DNA of 45,302 nt from Fictibacillus sp. FJAT-27399 (lineage in GTDB: Bacteria; Bacillota; Bacilli; Bacillales; Fictibacillaceae). The notes below the pieces were generated by a model, which searched no databases, had not been told where the DNA came from, and was given only the letters and a program-made list of their open reading frames with translations. Shown piece after piece: positions 1-7,776 of this stretch. The translations under genes were made by a program, and so were the position numbers. The stretch's first letter is position 1, and every line of letters begins with the position of its first letter. The DNA lies in the NCBI RefSeq assembly GCF_001510655.1, contig NZ_LMVC01000002.1, positions 1,417,991 through 1,463,292 of the forward strand, in the 5' to 3' direction.

Positions 1-109
1 CTTGCACCAAAAAGTAGGCGTTCACGCCGTTAAGGCTCACCGCACGCCCCGCGGAAAGCGAGCAGCCTGGAACGGAAATCAACAGCTTACAGACTTCTTG
101 GACAGCCCC
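1..109 (-). repeat. Intergenic inverted-terminus repeat, copy 1 (cut by window edge)
   Basis: Read on the minus strand, this begins with the terminal repeat GGGGCTGTCC and continues as in the copies at 8814-9038 and 45060-45302 (shared blocks include CGCTTTCCGCGGGG and GTGCGGTGAGCC). It lies directly downstream of the M36 protease gene. The far end lies outside the window. No ORF inside it looks real. Confidence 0.85.
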
Positions 110-121
110 TTTTTTCATGTA

Positions 122-1642
122 TTAATTGGTTGATAGCCCTCTCGCTTTAAAGACTGCATCAATTGTTTTTGCATTGCGGCCGCCATTGAGCTGCTGATCT
201 GCCTGCTTGATCGCCCGTGCCCCGTCATTAAATGTTGCATTGGGTGTCAGTGACCAATGAGACTGCAAAATAATTTTTGTAGCAGCGTCCCTTCCAATAG
301 CTCCTGCCAGCTCATATAGGGGCTGAGACCAAATCTCTCCATCCGCATGAACTTCCCCGGCAACATCCCTTGGGTATACTTTATTTTCATCCAGTCTTCT
401 CAGACAAGGAGGGTTTGACGAAGAATAGGAGGTTGAATCCCATTCCGCAACACAAGCATGTCCAAATCCATCCCCTGTAACTGCATCCTCATAGGTTGCA
501 CCAAGATAGTCTCCAAAGCCCTCCCCCATAGATCCTCCTTCAAGGGAGTCCCCAAAACCTGGAACCTGATTGTCCTGAATAGAATGTCCATATTCGTGAG
601 CGATGACTCCTGCATCCTCAGCATCATCCACCCCGCCAGAACCAAAGGTAAGATCCTTCTTCGTCGGGCTGTAAAAAGAGTTATCCTGTTTATACGTATT
701 CACATTCGCTGTAATCGAACGGTTGTTGATGTTGGTAAAACCTAGCGATTGAATGTAGCGCTGCAAGGTATCAATATGATAGTAAGCCATTACATCTTCA
801 AATTGATTATCCGAGCGAGTGTAATTGAATGTAAGGGTTGAACTTTTCGTCCTTGCTTTTGAGTTAATGGCAACATATTGGCCTGCCAGTTTTCCTGTTC
901 CATCAAGACCCAATAATTGAACATTTTTAAGCTGGGCGTTCAATGCTGGTGAATCCGCATCATTATTGTCTGCCAGCCCTGCCGCACTTCCACTGGACTC
1001 CACCGGATTCGGTAGAAAAACCTGCCCTGAACCTGTTGCTTTTTGGTTAAGATCCTTTTTCTCTATTAATCTCCCATTGCCCGCATGGACGATCGCTTCC
1101 CAGGCCCCAAATGGTTCATTCGCATGAATCACGACTTTATACACAGGAATGGCTTTGCCGTTTTGAATCACATAGCCAAACGTGTTCTCTGTCGTGCCCC
1201 ACTTACCTTTTCCTTTGTCATTGATATAGGCAGCAGCCTTTGTCTCAGCCTGCTCCTTTGTAAGCTTGTCCGGCGCACGTTCAACTGAGTTATATGGTGT
1301 ATAATCTGAGACTATCAAACTGACATGTCCATCAAGTTCGACTGTCGCGGTAAGCTGCTTGGAGAAAACAGGTGAACCGTTTACCATCTGCTGATAACGC
1401 ACATAGCTGCCGGCAGCTGTTGAAATGGTCGTAACATAGTCCAGGCCTGAGAGATCATTTGAAAGGTTGTACTTAGCGGCATTCCTTTTTAAAAAGTCAT
1501 CTGCAGAAGATTTCGCGCTTAATGATTGAGCGTTTACAGCATTTCCTCTTAAAGCAGGGCTGTTTCCATGCTGAAAAGAAGGCATACTGACTGACAATAA
1601 TATCACGGCCGCGGCCGCCAATGCCATGTTCCTCTTTTTCAT
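122..1642 (-). CDS. Secreted M36-type zinc metalloprotease (FTP-PepSY propeptide)
   Basis: Predicted secreted endopeptidase of 506 residues. Residues 1-20 form a signal peptide (MKKR then an Ala/Val/Leu core). Residues 45-200 resemble an FTP/PepSY propeptide that would keep the enzyme inactive until cleavage. The catalytic domain carries HEYGH at 349-353 (zinc ligands His349 and His353, general base Glu350), and GEGFGD at 373-378 supplies the third ligand, Glu374. The HADGEIW stretch at 432-438 fits the later histidine region of M36 fungalysin-like peptidases better than thermolysin M4. The ATG follows GAGGAGACAGGTGA. The gene stands alone, faces the metRS T-box leader divergently, and ends against a repeat element. 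M36 versus another gluzincin subfamily is a judgement from motifs only. Confidence 0.82.
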   Translation of the reverse strand: MKKRNMALAAAAVILLSVSMPSFQHGNSPALRGNAVNAQSLSAKSSADDFLKRNAAKYNLSNDLSGLDYVTTISTAAGSYVRYQQMVNGSPVFSKQLTATVELDGHVSLIVSDYTPYNSVERAPDKLTKEQAETKAAAYINDKGKGKWGTTENTFGYVIQNGKAIPVYKVVIHANEPFGAWEAIVHAGNGRLIEKKDLNQKATGSGQVFLPNPVESSGSAAGLADNNDADSPALNAQLKNVQLLGLDGTGKLAGQYVAINSKARTKSSTLTFNYTRSDNQFEDVMAYYHIDTLQRYIQSLGFTNINNRSITANVNTYKQDNSFYSPTKKDLTFGSGGVDDAEDAGVIAHEYGHSIQDNQVPGFGDSLEGGSMGEGFGDYLGATYEDAVTGDGFGHACVAEWDSTSYSSSNPPCLRRLDENKVYPRDVAGEVHADGEIWSQPLYELAGAIGRDAATKIILQSHWSLTPNATFNDGARAIKQADQQLNGGRNAKTIDAVFKARGLSTN

Positions 1643-1762
1643 TCACCTGTCTCCTCGCTATCATAATTTTCAGACAATTTAATTTTACTCCCGTAGGTGA
1701 CATGCAAGCAATAGACTTATTTATCTATTTTATTGTAATACTGGATATTATTTGAATATATT

Positions 1763-1771
1763 TGCTATAAT
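1763..1771 (+). promoter_or_regulatory. Probable extended -10 promoter for the T-box/metRS transcript
   Basis: TGCTATAAT is a perfect extended -10 (TGn plus TATAAT). No good -35 lies 17 bases upstream, which an extended -10 can tolerate. It is placed about 30 bases before the conserved start of the T-box leader. Confidence 0.55.
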
Positions 1772-1797
1772 AATGGTTACAAAATCCTTATTCAAAA

Positions 1798-2092
1798 AAG
1801 CAATGATGAGAAAAGTAGAATCGTACTATTTTTACACAGAGAGCTTCGGCAGCTGAAAAGAAGCAAAAAATGACGGTTTGAAAATGGTCTCTGAGCTCTG
1901 TCCCGAACGCTTCTTTAAGCAAGTAGGCGGCAGCAAGTGGTGGCACTTGTTATCAAATCCACAGTATAAGAGTGTTTTTTATCCACTCCGTACTAGCTGA
2001 GGTGACAGGCGCAAGCCTCTCATGAATGAAGGTGGTACCACGGGAAGATCAGCCCCGTCCTTATCTATATTTAGATATGGACGGTTTTTTTA
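1798..2092 (+). promoter_or_regulatory. T-box leader, methionine-specific
   Basis: Classic tRNA-sensing T-box leader upstream of a methionyl-tRNA synthetase gene. Visible parts are the AATGATGAGAAAAGTA start of stem I, an AGAGAG block, a probable specifier ATG (Met) at 1884-1886 followed by a purine, the conserved T-box AAGGTGGTACCACGG around 2029-2043, and an intrinsic terminator (CCGTCC 2055-2060, GGACGG 2079-2084, T-run 2085-2091). Uncharged tRNA-Met should favour the antiterminator and raise synthetase expression. The specifier is read by position and by agreement with the downstream gene. Confidence 0.9.
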
Positions 2093-2164
2093 ATGTCTAA
2101 GCATGCAATCCAACAGTTTAGCCAATTCTGATATAACTGAACTCTAAATTGAGGAGAATGACTA

Positions 2165-3796
2165 ATGGCGATTTTTATTGGAGGAGCCTGGCCCTATGCG
2201 AATGGCTCACTGCACACTGGTCACATTTCAAGTCTGCTGCCTGGAGATCTGTTAGCCCGCTATTACCGCCTAAAGAGAGAGAACGTATTATACGTTTCAG
2301 GCAGTGACTGCAACGGGACACCGATTACTATCCGGGCAAGGCAGGAAAACATTTCACCGCAGGAAGTAGCGGACCGCTATCATACCGAATTTCAGGATTG
2401 CTTCACCAGGCTCGGTTTCTCGTACGACTGTTACACAAGAACGGACCACCCCCAACATCATGAGGTCGTTCAGAAGATTTTTCTTACTTTATTAAACAAC
2501 GGATATATCTATAAAAAAGAAATGGAGCAAGCGTATTGTGAAACCTACGATCAGTTTCTGCCTGACCGTTATGTTGAGGGTACATGCCCCGTATGCGGAA
2601 AACAGGCGCGAGGAGATCAGTGCGACTATTGTTCTACCATCCTTGATCCTGCTGATCTGCTGGACCGGACATGTAAGCTATGCGGCCAGCCGCCCGTGTT
2701 CAAGCTCACTGAGCATTTCTATTTTGCGCTTCGTCAGTTTCAGGAAAAGCTGGAAAGAGATGTTGAACGAGCAGAGCAGAAACAATCCTGGCGGCAGAAT
2801 GCCATTCAGTTGACTAAGCGCTATCTACAAGAAGGATTGATCGACCGTGCCGTTTCACGTGACTTGCCTATTGGAGTAAGTATCCCGATTGAGGGCTATG
2901 AAGACAAAAAGGTGTATGTCTGGATTGAAGCGGTGTCAGGCTATCTTTCTGCCAGCCAATTATGGTCACAGGAGACTGGCAATGATGATTCGCTCTTTTG
3001 GAAGGAAGACACGATCACGTATTATGTCCATGGCAAGGATAACATTCCGTTCCACACCATCATCTGGCCTGCCATCCTGCACGGAACTCAAAATCCCGCC
3101 CTTCCCCGTCACATTGTTTCGAATGAATATTTGACACTGGAGAAGAAAAAATTATCCACGAGTAAAAATTGGGCGGTCTGGGTTCCAGACATTCTGGAGA
3201 GGTACCATCCGGATTCGATCCGCTACTTCCTAACGATCAATGCACCCGAAAACCGAGATACTGATTTTTCATGGAGAGAGTTCATCTATAGCCATAACGG
3301 CGAACTGCTTGGCGCCTACGGCAATTTTGTGAACCGGACACTTAAATTTATTGAAAAATATTACGGGGGGCTCTTGCCAAAGAGTAGAGTTGATCGTATC
3401 GCAGAATCCCTTTTACCTCCTCTTTACCAAAAGACAGGCCGTTTGATTGAAGAGTCCCGTTTTAAAGAAGCACTTGAAGAAATTTTCGCTTACATCCGTT
3501 CGGCGAATAAATATTTTGATGAACAGCAGCCTTGGAAACAAATTAATGAGAACCCTGCTGGCTGTGAGACAACAATGGCTACCTGTGTTGCCATTATCGC
3601 TAATCTCGCGCAGCTGCTGGAACCATTCCTTCCTTTTTCGAGCAAAGAAGTCCAGCAGGCACTTGGAATGAAAGAATCATCGTGGAAGGTGATTTATCCG
3701 GATCGAATTCAGCTTTCAGGTGTAAAGCCGCTGTTTGAGCGGATTGATATTAAACAGATCGACGAGGAACTAAAGCGCTTGGGTAATCCTTCTTGA
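2165..3796 (+). CDS. metG: Methionyl-tRNA synthetase, zinc-knuckle-rich form without C-terminal tRNA-binding domain
   Basis: Charges tRNA-Met with methionine in the cytoplasm. The 543-residue protein has the class I signatures HTGH (17-20) and KLSTS (329-333). Its connective-peptide zinc region holds three CxxC knuckles: C141/C144, C153/C156 and C170/C173. This resembles the E. coli/archaeal MetG type more than the B. subtilis MetS type. The anticodon-binding helical domain fills the last 170 residues, and the EMAP-like tRNA-binding domain is absent. The ATG follows TTGAGGAGAATGACTA. Some bacilli carry two MetRS genes, so this may be a second, inducible enzyme; that is inference. Expression is controlled by the methionine T-box immediately upstream. 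Confidence 0.93.
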   Translation: MAIFIGGAWPYANGSLHTGHISSLLPGDLLARYYRLKRENVLYVSGSDCNGTPITIRARQENISPQEVADRYHTEFQDCFTRLGFSYDCYTRTDHPQHHEVVQKIFLTLLNNGYIYKKEMEQAYCETYDQFLPDRYVEGTCPVCGKQARGDQCDYCSTILDPADLLDRTCKLCGQPPVFKLTEHFYFALRQFQEKLERDVERAEQKQSWRQNAIQLTKRYLQEGLIDRAVSRDLPIGVSIPIEGYEDKKVYVWIEAVSGYLSASQLWSQETGNDDSLFWKEDTITYYVHGKDNIPFHTIIWPAILHGTQNPALPRHIVSNEYLTLEKKKLSTSKNWAVWVPDILERYHPDSIRYFLTINAPENRDTDFSWREFIYSHNGELLGAYGNFVNRTLKFIEKYYGGLLPKSRVDRIAESLLPPLYQKTGRLIEESRFKEALEEIFAYIRSANKYFDEQQPWKQINENPAGCETTMATCVAIIANLAQLLEPFLPFSSKEVQQALGMKESSWKVIYPDRIQLSGVKPLFERIDIKQIDEELKRLGNPS

Positions 3797-3810
3797 TCCT
3801 TACAAAATGA

Positions 3811-3850
3811 AAGGACGAAACACCCGAACCTGGGGTTCGTCCTTCTTTTT
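3811..3850. terminator. Intrinsic terminator after metRS
   Basis: Stem AAGGACGAA (3811-3819) pairs with TTCGTCCTT (3836-3844), followed by CTTTTT. It lies between the converging metRS and MFS genes and may serve both strands, although the T-run is best on the plus strand. Confidence 0.8.
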
Positions 3851-3853
3851 ACT

Positions 3854-4426
3854 TTACATCACCTTTTTATCCAACTGGCTGGCTGATTCATCCATAACCG
3901 GGTGCTTCCAGAGAATTATCCCCCCGATCAAATACAACAAAGAGGTAAGATAAAACAATGAGCCGATGGTTAGAAAATCAATAATGTATCCTGTCATGAT
4001 GACAGCAAGTGCTGCCCAAATAGACGTCCATAAATGATAGTGGCCCACCTTTTTACCGGCATTGCTTCTTTCCGTGTGGCGGGATAGGGCTGTTTTTTCT
4101 GTTGTTTTCTGAAATGCTCCCAAAAGGCCCATAACTATCTGAATAACATAAACATGCCAGGTCTCAGATAGGACTGGAACCAGCAGCATGACCACCGCCA
4201 TTCCCCATGCATAGATCAGCAGCAGTATACGGTCACCAAACCTGTCACTCCACTTGCCAATGAACGGATGAAATAAGGCGGAAGATAAAGCAAACAGACC
4301 ATAGGCCCAGCCGAATTGAGAATAGCTGTCACCCAGATTGCGGAGAAGCAGCAGATAAAAAGGAAATACGATGCTGCTTGCCGTCATCATGACGCTTTGT
4401 GATCGTATGAGCTGTTTATAGGTCAT
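3854..4426 (-). CDS. Half-length MFS-type membrane protein
   Basis: 190 residues with about six hydrophobic helices, half the usual 12 of a major facilitator. The loop motif GKWSDRFGDR near residues 57-66 matches MFS motif A between helices 2 and 3, so this corresponds to an N-terminal MFS half. The ATG follows AAGGAGTACGGAG and overlaps the 3' end of the FAD oxidoreductase gene by 11 bases, implying translational coupling. It ends in a charged tail rather than at an obvious break. It may be a truncated transporter or a half-size protein that dimerises. No substrate can be assigned. Confidence 0.7.
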   Translation of the reverse strand: MTYKQLIRSQSVMMTASSIVFPFYLLLLRNLGDSYSQFGWAYGLFALSSALFHPFIGKWSDRFGDRILLLIYAWGMAVVMLLVPVLSETWHVYVIQIVMGLLGAFQKTTEKTALSRHTERSNAGKKVGHYHLWTSIWAALAVIMTGYIIDFLTIGSLFYLTSLLYLIGGIILWKHPVMDESASQLDKKVM

Positions 4427-5861
4427 CTCCGTACTCCTTATAAAAGTAGTTCATGAACATTTCGGACGGATCATACTTTCTTTTCAGTGCAAAGAATTCC
4501 TGCGTATGCGGATAGGCACGTTCCAGCTGGCTTTGGCTGGCGAAAGGGTAATAAGGCAGATAATAGCTGCCTCCATGATCGAGTGTAATATTAATGAGCT
4601 TGCGGACTACTCTTTTAGTATCAGCAGTGCCTTTCTTGCTTTTCTCCTGATTGATCAGCCAAACAAGGGCAAACATATCCTTTTTCGCATACGTCATCAT
4701 CGCCTGCTGGTCTTGATCAACATAGCGTATCGTAATATTCAGCACATTCAGATCTTCTTTAGTAAGAACTGCCTTTAAGTCATCCACATAAGAAGAGAAT
4801 TCATCCACTGGAACAAAATATTCCTGCAGGATCTCTGTCCTGTTTTGGCTGTCATATTCCATAAATTCACTGTCTGAACGCATAACATTATTCCGTGTCT
4901 CCACTTTTCCATTTTGCTTCAGAAAATAGTTTTTCTGAGTTTTCCATAATAATTCCTTGCCCCAGCTGCTGTACCGTGACGTTCCGAGCAATACTTTAGG
5001 CAGCACGACATTTCCATCGTTCCTAAGCGGCTCATTTTTTGTTGATTTTTGATTCTGCAGCAACCGGTAATTGGTAACGTACATCTCTTTAAAAAACGAA
5101 GGATCGGGTGCGATGGACAGGCGGGCCATATGCATACGGATGTTAGGATCATGCTTGACCTTTCTTTTAAAATAGTCCGTATACTCACTGTAGTCCATCG
5201 CGATTACTTCATTTTCATACCATTCATCCTGTGCTAATTTAAGTGTTACATCTAGTATGACGCCAAATAAACCATAACCCCCATTCACAAGTTCAAACAG
5301 CTCATGATTTTGTTTTCTGCTGACATTAATAATAGTCCCATCTGCTTTTAACAGCCGCAAAGACTCTACCGTATCAATTAAAGAACCATACCTTATATCT
5401 CTCCCATGTACATTGACACTGATCGAACCGCCAACGGTGAAAATATTTTGGGACTGCATCACTTGAACGGCGAGTCCATTTCCATGTATATAACGCTGGA
5501 TATCGTTCCATGTTGCTCCGCTCTGAACAGTAATTCTTTTTTTATCAGGCTGAAAATTCAGTACCCTATTGTATGTTTTCATATCAAGCATAATAGAGTC
5601 TGGGAAGTACGTTTGCCCTCCCTGGCTGTGCTGCATGCCCGCAATGGATATCTTTTCACCTGATTCCGACGCATCCTTAATCCATTTCTGAAGTTCTTTC
5701 TGTGATGTGCTCCGTCTGATTTCCTTTACTTTTGTCGGCAATAAACGTGCCGCATCTTCCACGGTTTTAGATTCCTGCCGATGTTTGTATGCAGCAAATG
5801 ACGCCGTCCAGCCGACAATGAAAATCAGCAAGAAAACAGCTAAAATAATATTTCTCTTCAT
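4416..5861 (-). CDS. Membrane-anchored FAD-binding oxidoreductase (PCMH/VAO-type)
   Basis: 481 residues. An N-terminal hydrophobic segment (MKRNIILAVFLLIFIVGW) acts as signal or anchor, so the enzyme probably faces outside. The FAD-binding PCMH domain spans about residues 60-230 (ISIAGMQHSQGG, then VQSGATWNDIQRY, FTVGGSISVNVHGRD and GGYGLFGVI). A substrate-binding C-terminal part ends in a region rich in Tyr (YYLPYYPFAS). The family oxidises alcohols, sugars or lactones with FAD; the substrate here is unknown. I chose the ATG at 5861 because AGGAAGGATT lies at good spacing, over an in-frame GTG at 5882 that has no such site. It is in one operon with the overlapping half-MFS gene. Confidence 0.85.
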   Translation of the reverse strand: MKRNIILAVFLLIFIVGWTASFAAYKHRQESKTVEDAARLLPTKVKEIRRSTSQKELQKWIKDASESGEKISIAGMQHSQGGQTYFPDSIMLDMKTYNRVLNFQPDKKRITVQSGATWNDIQRYIHGNGLAVQVMQSQNIFTVGGSISVNVHGRDIRYGSLIDTVESLRLLKADGTIINVSRKQNHELFELVNGGYGLFGVILDVTLKLAQDEWYENEVIAMDYSEYTDYFKRKVKHDPNIRMHMARLSIAPDPSFFKEMYVTNYRLLQNQKSTKNEPLRNDGNVVLPKVLLGTSRYSSWGKELLWKTQKNYFLKQNGKVETRNNVMRSDSEFMEYDSQNRTEILQEYFVPVDEFSSYVDDLKAVLTKEDLNVLNITIRYVDQDQQAMMTYAKKDMFALVWLINQEKSKKGTADTKRVVRKLINITLDHGGSYYLPYYPFASQSQLERAYPHTQEFFALKRKYDPSEMFMNYFYKEYGDDL

Positions 5862-5939
5862 AAAATAATCCTTCCTATCCACTGTTCCTTCGTCCGCGTT
5901 TATGTTACCAAATTAACCCATATGTGTATATAGTTGTTT

Positions 5940-6161
5940 TCACCTAGACAGATTGGTAACAGCCAAAACAAAACGGGTGGATTTCTCCACCCGTTTTCCA
6001 ATCTTATTTAGGAGCTTTTCATCTTTATTTCCGGAAGCTTTTTCACTGGTTGTTTCTTTTATCCCAACCTCTAAACCTATGACCGCGTATAGAATGGCTG
6101 CAGCTGTAACAGACAGCCATAGGAAGGTATGTAAACCGAGTCCATGATCACCAGCAAAACC
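5940..6161 (-). pseudogene. Probable C-terminal remnant of a membrane transporter
   Basis: An open minus-strand frame of 73 codons without a usable start encodes a hydrophobic helix (HTFLWLSVTAAAILYAVIGL) followed by a charged tail, as at the C-terminus of a transporter. An in-frame TGA precedes it and no upstream half is present. It could also be chance translation, but the helix and hydrophilic tail look gene-like. Confidence 0.35.
5971..5996. terminator. Hairpin inside the remnant
   Basis: AAACGGGTGGA (5971-5981) pairs perfectly with TCCACCCGTTT (5986-5996) around a 4-base loop. On the minus strand it is followed by TGTTTTGGC, a weak T-run. Confidence 0.5.
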
Positions 6162-6181
6162 TCAGAACATAACTTCAGTAA

Positions 6182-6214
6182 AAAACCCCATTCGGCTTAA
6201 ACGAATGGGGTTTT
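6182..6214 (-). terminator. Intrinsic terminator of the ohrR gene
   Basis: A 13-bp stem (AAAACCCCATTCG with CGAATGGGGTTTT) overlaps the stop codon of the MarR-family gene and is followed on the minus strand by a T-run. Confidence 0.85.
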
Positions 6215-6650
6215 ACTCTTTTTCTTGAATGTTGTTCAGTATTTTACCAAGGCTTCTCTTCAAGTTTTTCAGTTCATCGTCTTCCATCTTTATGTTTTCA
6301 AGCAGTGCACCGGGAATACATGCTGCTTTCTCACGCAGCCCTTCCCCTCTTTCCGTCAAGGAGACCATCACACTTCGCTCATCCTGCTTGGAACGGTTCC
6401 TCATGATCAGTCTATGAGCTTCCATTCTTTTCAGCATTGGTGTCAGGGTACCCGAATCGAGGAACAGCTTCTCACCAAGATCTTTCACGGCTAGCTCTTT
6501 CTTTTCCCATAGTACGAGCAGGACCAGGTATTGCGGGTAGGTGACGTCGAGCTCCTCCAGCAATGGACGGTACTGCTTCGTGATTTCACGGGCAGCCGCA
6601 TACACCATAAAACAGATCTGGTTTTCCAGTTTCAATGGGTCGTTACTCAT
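6213..6650 (-). CDS. ohrR: OhrR, organic-peroxide-sensing MarR-family repressor
   Basis: 145-residue winged-helix repressor that senses organic hydroperoxides by oxidation of an N-terminal cysteine. That residue is Cys13 in ENQICFMVYAAARE. Typical OhrR blocks follow: YRPLLEELDVTYPQYLVLLVLWE, LDSGTLTPMLKRME (recognition helix) and DERSVMVSLTERG (wing). It has a single N-terminal Cys and no second sensor Cys in the usual C-terminal place (the other Cys is in the AACIPG segment), so a one-Cys mechanism is likely. The ATG follows GAGGAGGCGA. It is divergent from the ohr gene, with palindromic operators between them, so autoregulation is expected. Confidence 0.93.
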   Translation of the reverse strand: MSNDPLKLENQICFMVYAAAREITKQYRPLLEELDVTYPQYLVLLVLWEKKELAVKDLGEKLFLDSGTLTPMLKRMEAHRLIMRNRSKQDERSVMVSLTERGEGLREKAACIPGALLENIKMEDDELKNLKRSLGKILNNIQEKE

Positions 6651-6714
6651 TTTTCTTCGCCTCCTCTCACTTCATAATCCTATTTCCACTATATTTCAAC
6701 CAAACATTACCGTC

Positions 6715-6740
6715 AAATTAAATTGTTAACAATTTAATTT
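6715..6740. promoter_or_regulatory. OhrR operator 1, perfect 26-bp palindrome
   Basis: The 26 bases are a perfect inverted repeat centred at GTTAAC, with AAATTGTT/AACAATTT arms. This resembles known OhrR boxes. It abuts the -35 of the ohr promoter and lies in the ohrR upstream region, so it can control both genes. Confidence 0.75.
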
Positions 6741-6769
6741 TTGACAAACAAATCACTTCATGTTAAATT
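6741..6769 (+). promoter_or_regulatory. Promoter of the ohr gene
   Basis: TTGACA at 6741-6746, a 17-base spacer, then TAAATT at 6764-6769 preceded by TGT (extended -10). It is placed directly between two operator palindromes. Confidence 0.7.
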
Positions 6770-6785
6770 GATATCAAGTAATTAA

Positions 6786-6797
6786 ATTGTGCACAAT
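6786..6797. promoter_or_regulatory. OhrR operator 2
   Basis: ATTGTGCACAAT is a perfect 12-bp palindrome just downstream of the expected transcription start. It shares AATTGT/ACAAT arms with the larger palindrome at 6715-6740. Confidence 0.6.
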
Positions 6798-6822
6798 ATA
6801 AATCAAAAGGGAGAGATCATGC

Positions 6823-7245
6823 ATGAAATCTTTATACACAGCAAAAGCAACCGCAGACGGCGGACGACAAGGTAAAGTTAAATCCAGTGACAGCACTCTT
6901 GATTTTTCACTATCCATGCCAAAAGCACTTGGCGGAAAAGAAGAAGCAGGTGCTACCAACCCTGAACAATTATTCGCTGCAGGTTACGCAGCCTGCTTTG
7001 ACAGTGCTCTTCAGCTTGTAGCCCGCCAGGCAAGAAAACGAGTTGAATCCAATGTTACCGCAGAAGTAAGCATCGGCAAAGATACCGATGGAGGCTTTGG
7101 TTTAGCAGTTGCTTTACATGCTGCCATTAAGGGAGCCAGTCAGGAAGAAGCCCAGCAGCTGATCGAACAGGCTCACCAAGTTTGTCCATATTCAAAAGCA
7201 ACCCGCGGAAACATTGAAGTGACTCTTCATGTTACAGCTGTATAA
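6823..7245 (+). CDS. ohrA: Ohr organic hydroperoxide resistance peroxidase
   Basis: 140-residue cytoplasmic thiol peroxidase of the Ohr/OsmC family that reduces organic and lipid hydroperoxides, usually with lipoylated partners. The two catalytic cysteines are present: Cys58 in AACFDSAL and Cys121 in VCPYSKAT. Arg15 and Glu48, which position the peroxidatic thiol in Ohr, are also there (GGRQGKV and TNPEQLF). Length is normal. The ATG follows AAGGGAGAG. It is divergent from ohrR and ends at a hairpin at 7259-7286. It is the Ohr rather than OsmC subgroup by the VCPYS motif. Confidence 0.95.
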   Translation: MKSLYTAKATADGGRQGKVKSSDSTLDFSLSMPKALGGKEEAGATNPEQLFAAGYAACFDSALQLVARQARKRVESNVTAEVSIGKDTDGGFGLAVALHAAIKGASQEEAQQLIEQAHQVCPYSKATRGNIEVTLHVTAV

Positions 7246-7258
7246 TGAATGCAAGAAG

Positions 7259-7286
7259 CCAGTCTCATGATCCGGGACTGGTTTTT
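7259..7286 (+). terminator. Intrinsic terminator of the ohr gene
   Basis: CCAGTC (7259-7264) pairs with GACTGG (7276-7281), followed by TTTTT. Confidence 0.75.
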
Positions 7287-7366
7287 GCTTAGGCAAATGG
7301 GATGACTTTTTACAGAGTGTCCGTTATAGTAGGTTCACTCTAACTAAACAAAAATGGGAGGAAAAA

Positions 7367-7660
7367 ATGATGAGCCCTATCACAGTTTCAGCCACGCTTA
7401 CAGCAAAACCTGGACGTGAAGAAGAAGCGCAGAACGTACTTCTTGAAGTATTGAAGCATTCGAGAAACGAGGAAGGATGCTTACACTATAACCTTCATCA
7501 ATCGCAGGATGATCCAAAAGTTTTTATGCTGTATGAATTATGGAAAGGTCAGAATGCAATCGACAGTCATATTGAATCGGCACATTATCAGACTTACAGA
7601 ACAAACATTGAGCCCCTGATTGATGTACGCAATGTCCAAAAATGGAATCAGATCGGTTAA
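7367..7660 (+). CDS. Antibiotic biosynthesis monooxygenase (ABM)-domain protein, quinol-monooxygenase-like
   Basis: 97-residue single ABM domain of dimeric ferredoxin-like fold. Diagnostic segments are TLTAKPGREEEA, EEGCLHYNLHQS, FMLYELWK, and HIESAHYQTY. Relatives such as YgiN oxidise quinols without a cofactor; the true substrate here is unknown. Two adjacent ATGs (7367 and 7370) follow GGGAGGAAAAA. The gene is monocistronic, with its own terminator overlapping the stop codon. Confidence 0.85.
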   Translation: MMSPITVSATLTAKPGREEEAQNVLLEVLKHSRNEEGCLHYNLHQSQDDPKVFMLYELWKGQNAIDSHIESAHYQTYRTNIEPLIDVRNVQKWNQIG

Positions 7661-7687
7661 AAACGGGGTGCCTGGCACCTCGTTTTT
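7659..7687 (+). terminator. Terminator built on the GGTGCCTGGCACC motif
   Basis: AAAAACG (7659-7665) pairs with CGTTTTT (7681-7687) around the near-palindromic GGTGCCTGGCACC (7667-7679). The same 13-mer core recurs at 13808-13820 and 39399-39411. Confidence 0.75.
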
Positions 7688-7776
7688 CCTATTCATTATT
7701 CACATTTGCGTTTTAAAGCAGTGATTTTGCTGCATACATAAGGTAACAGTATTTTTAACAGAAAGGATGCTTTCTC

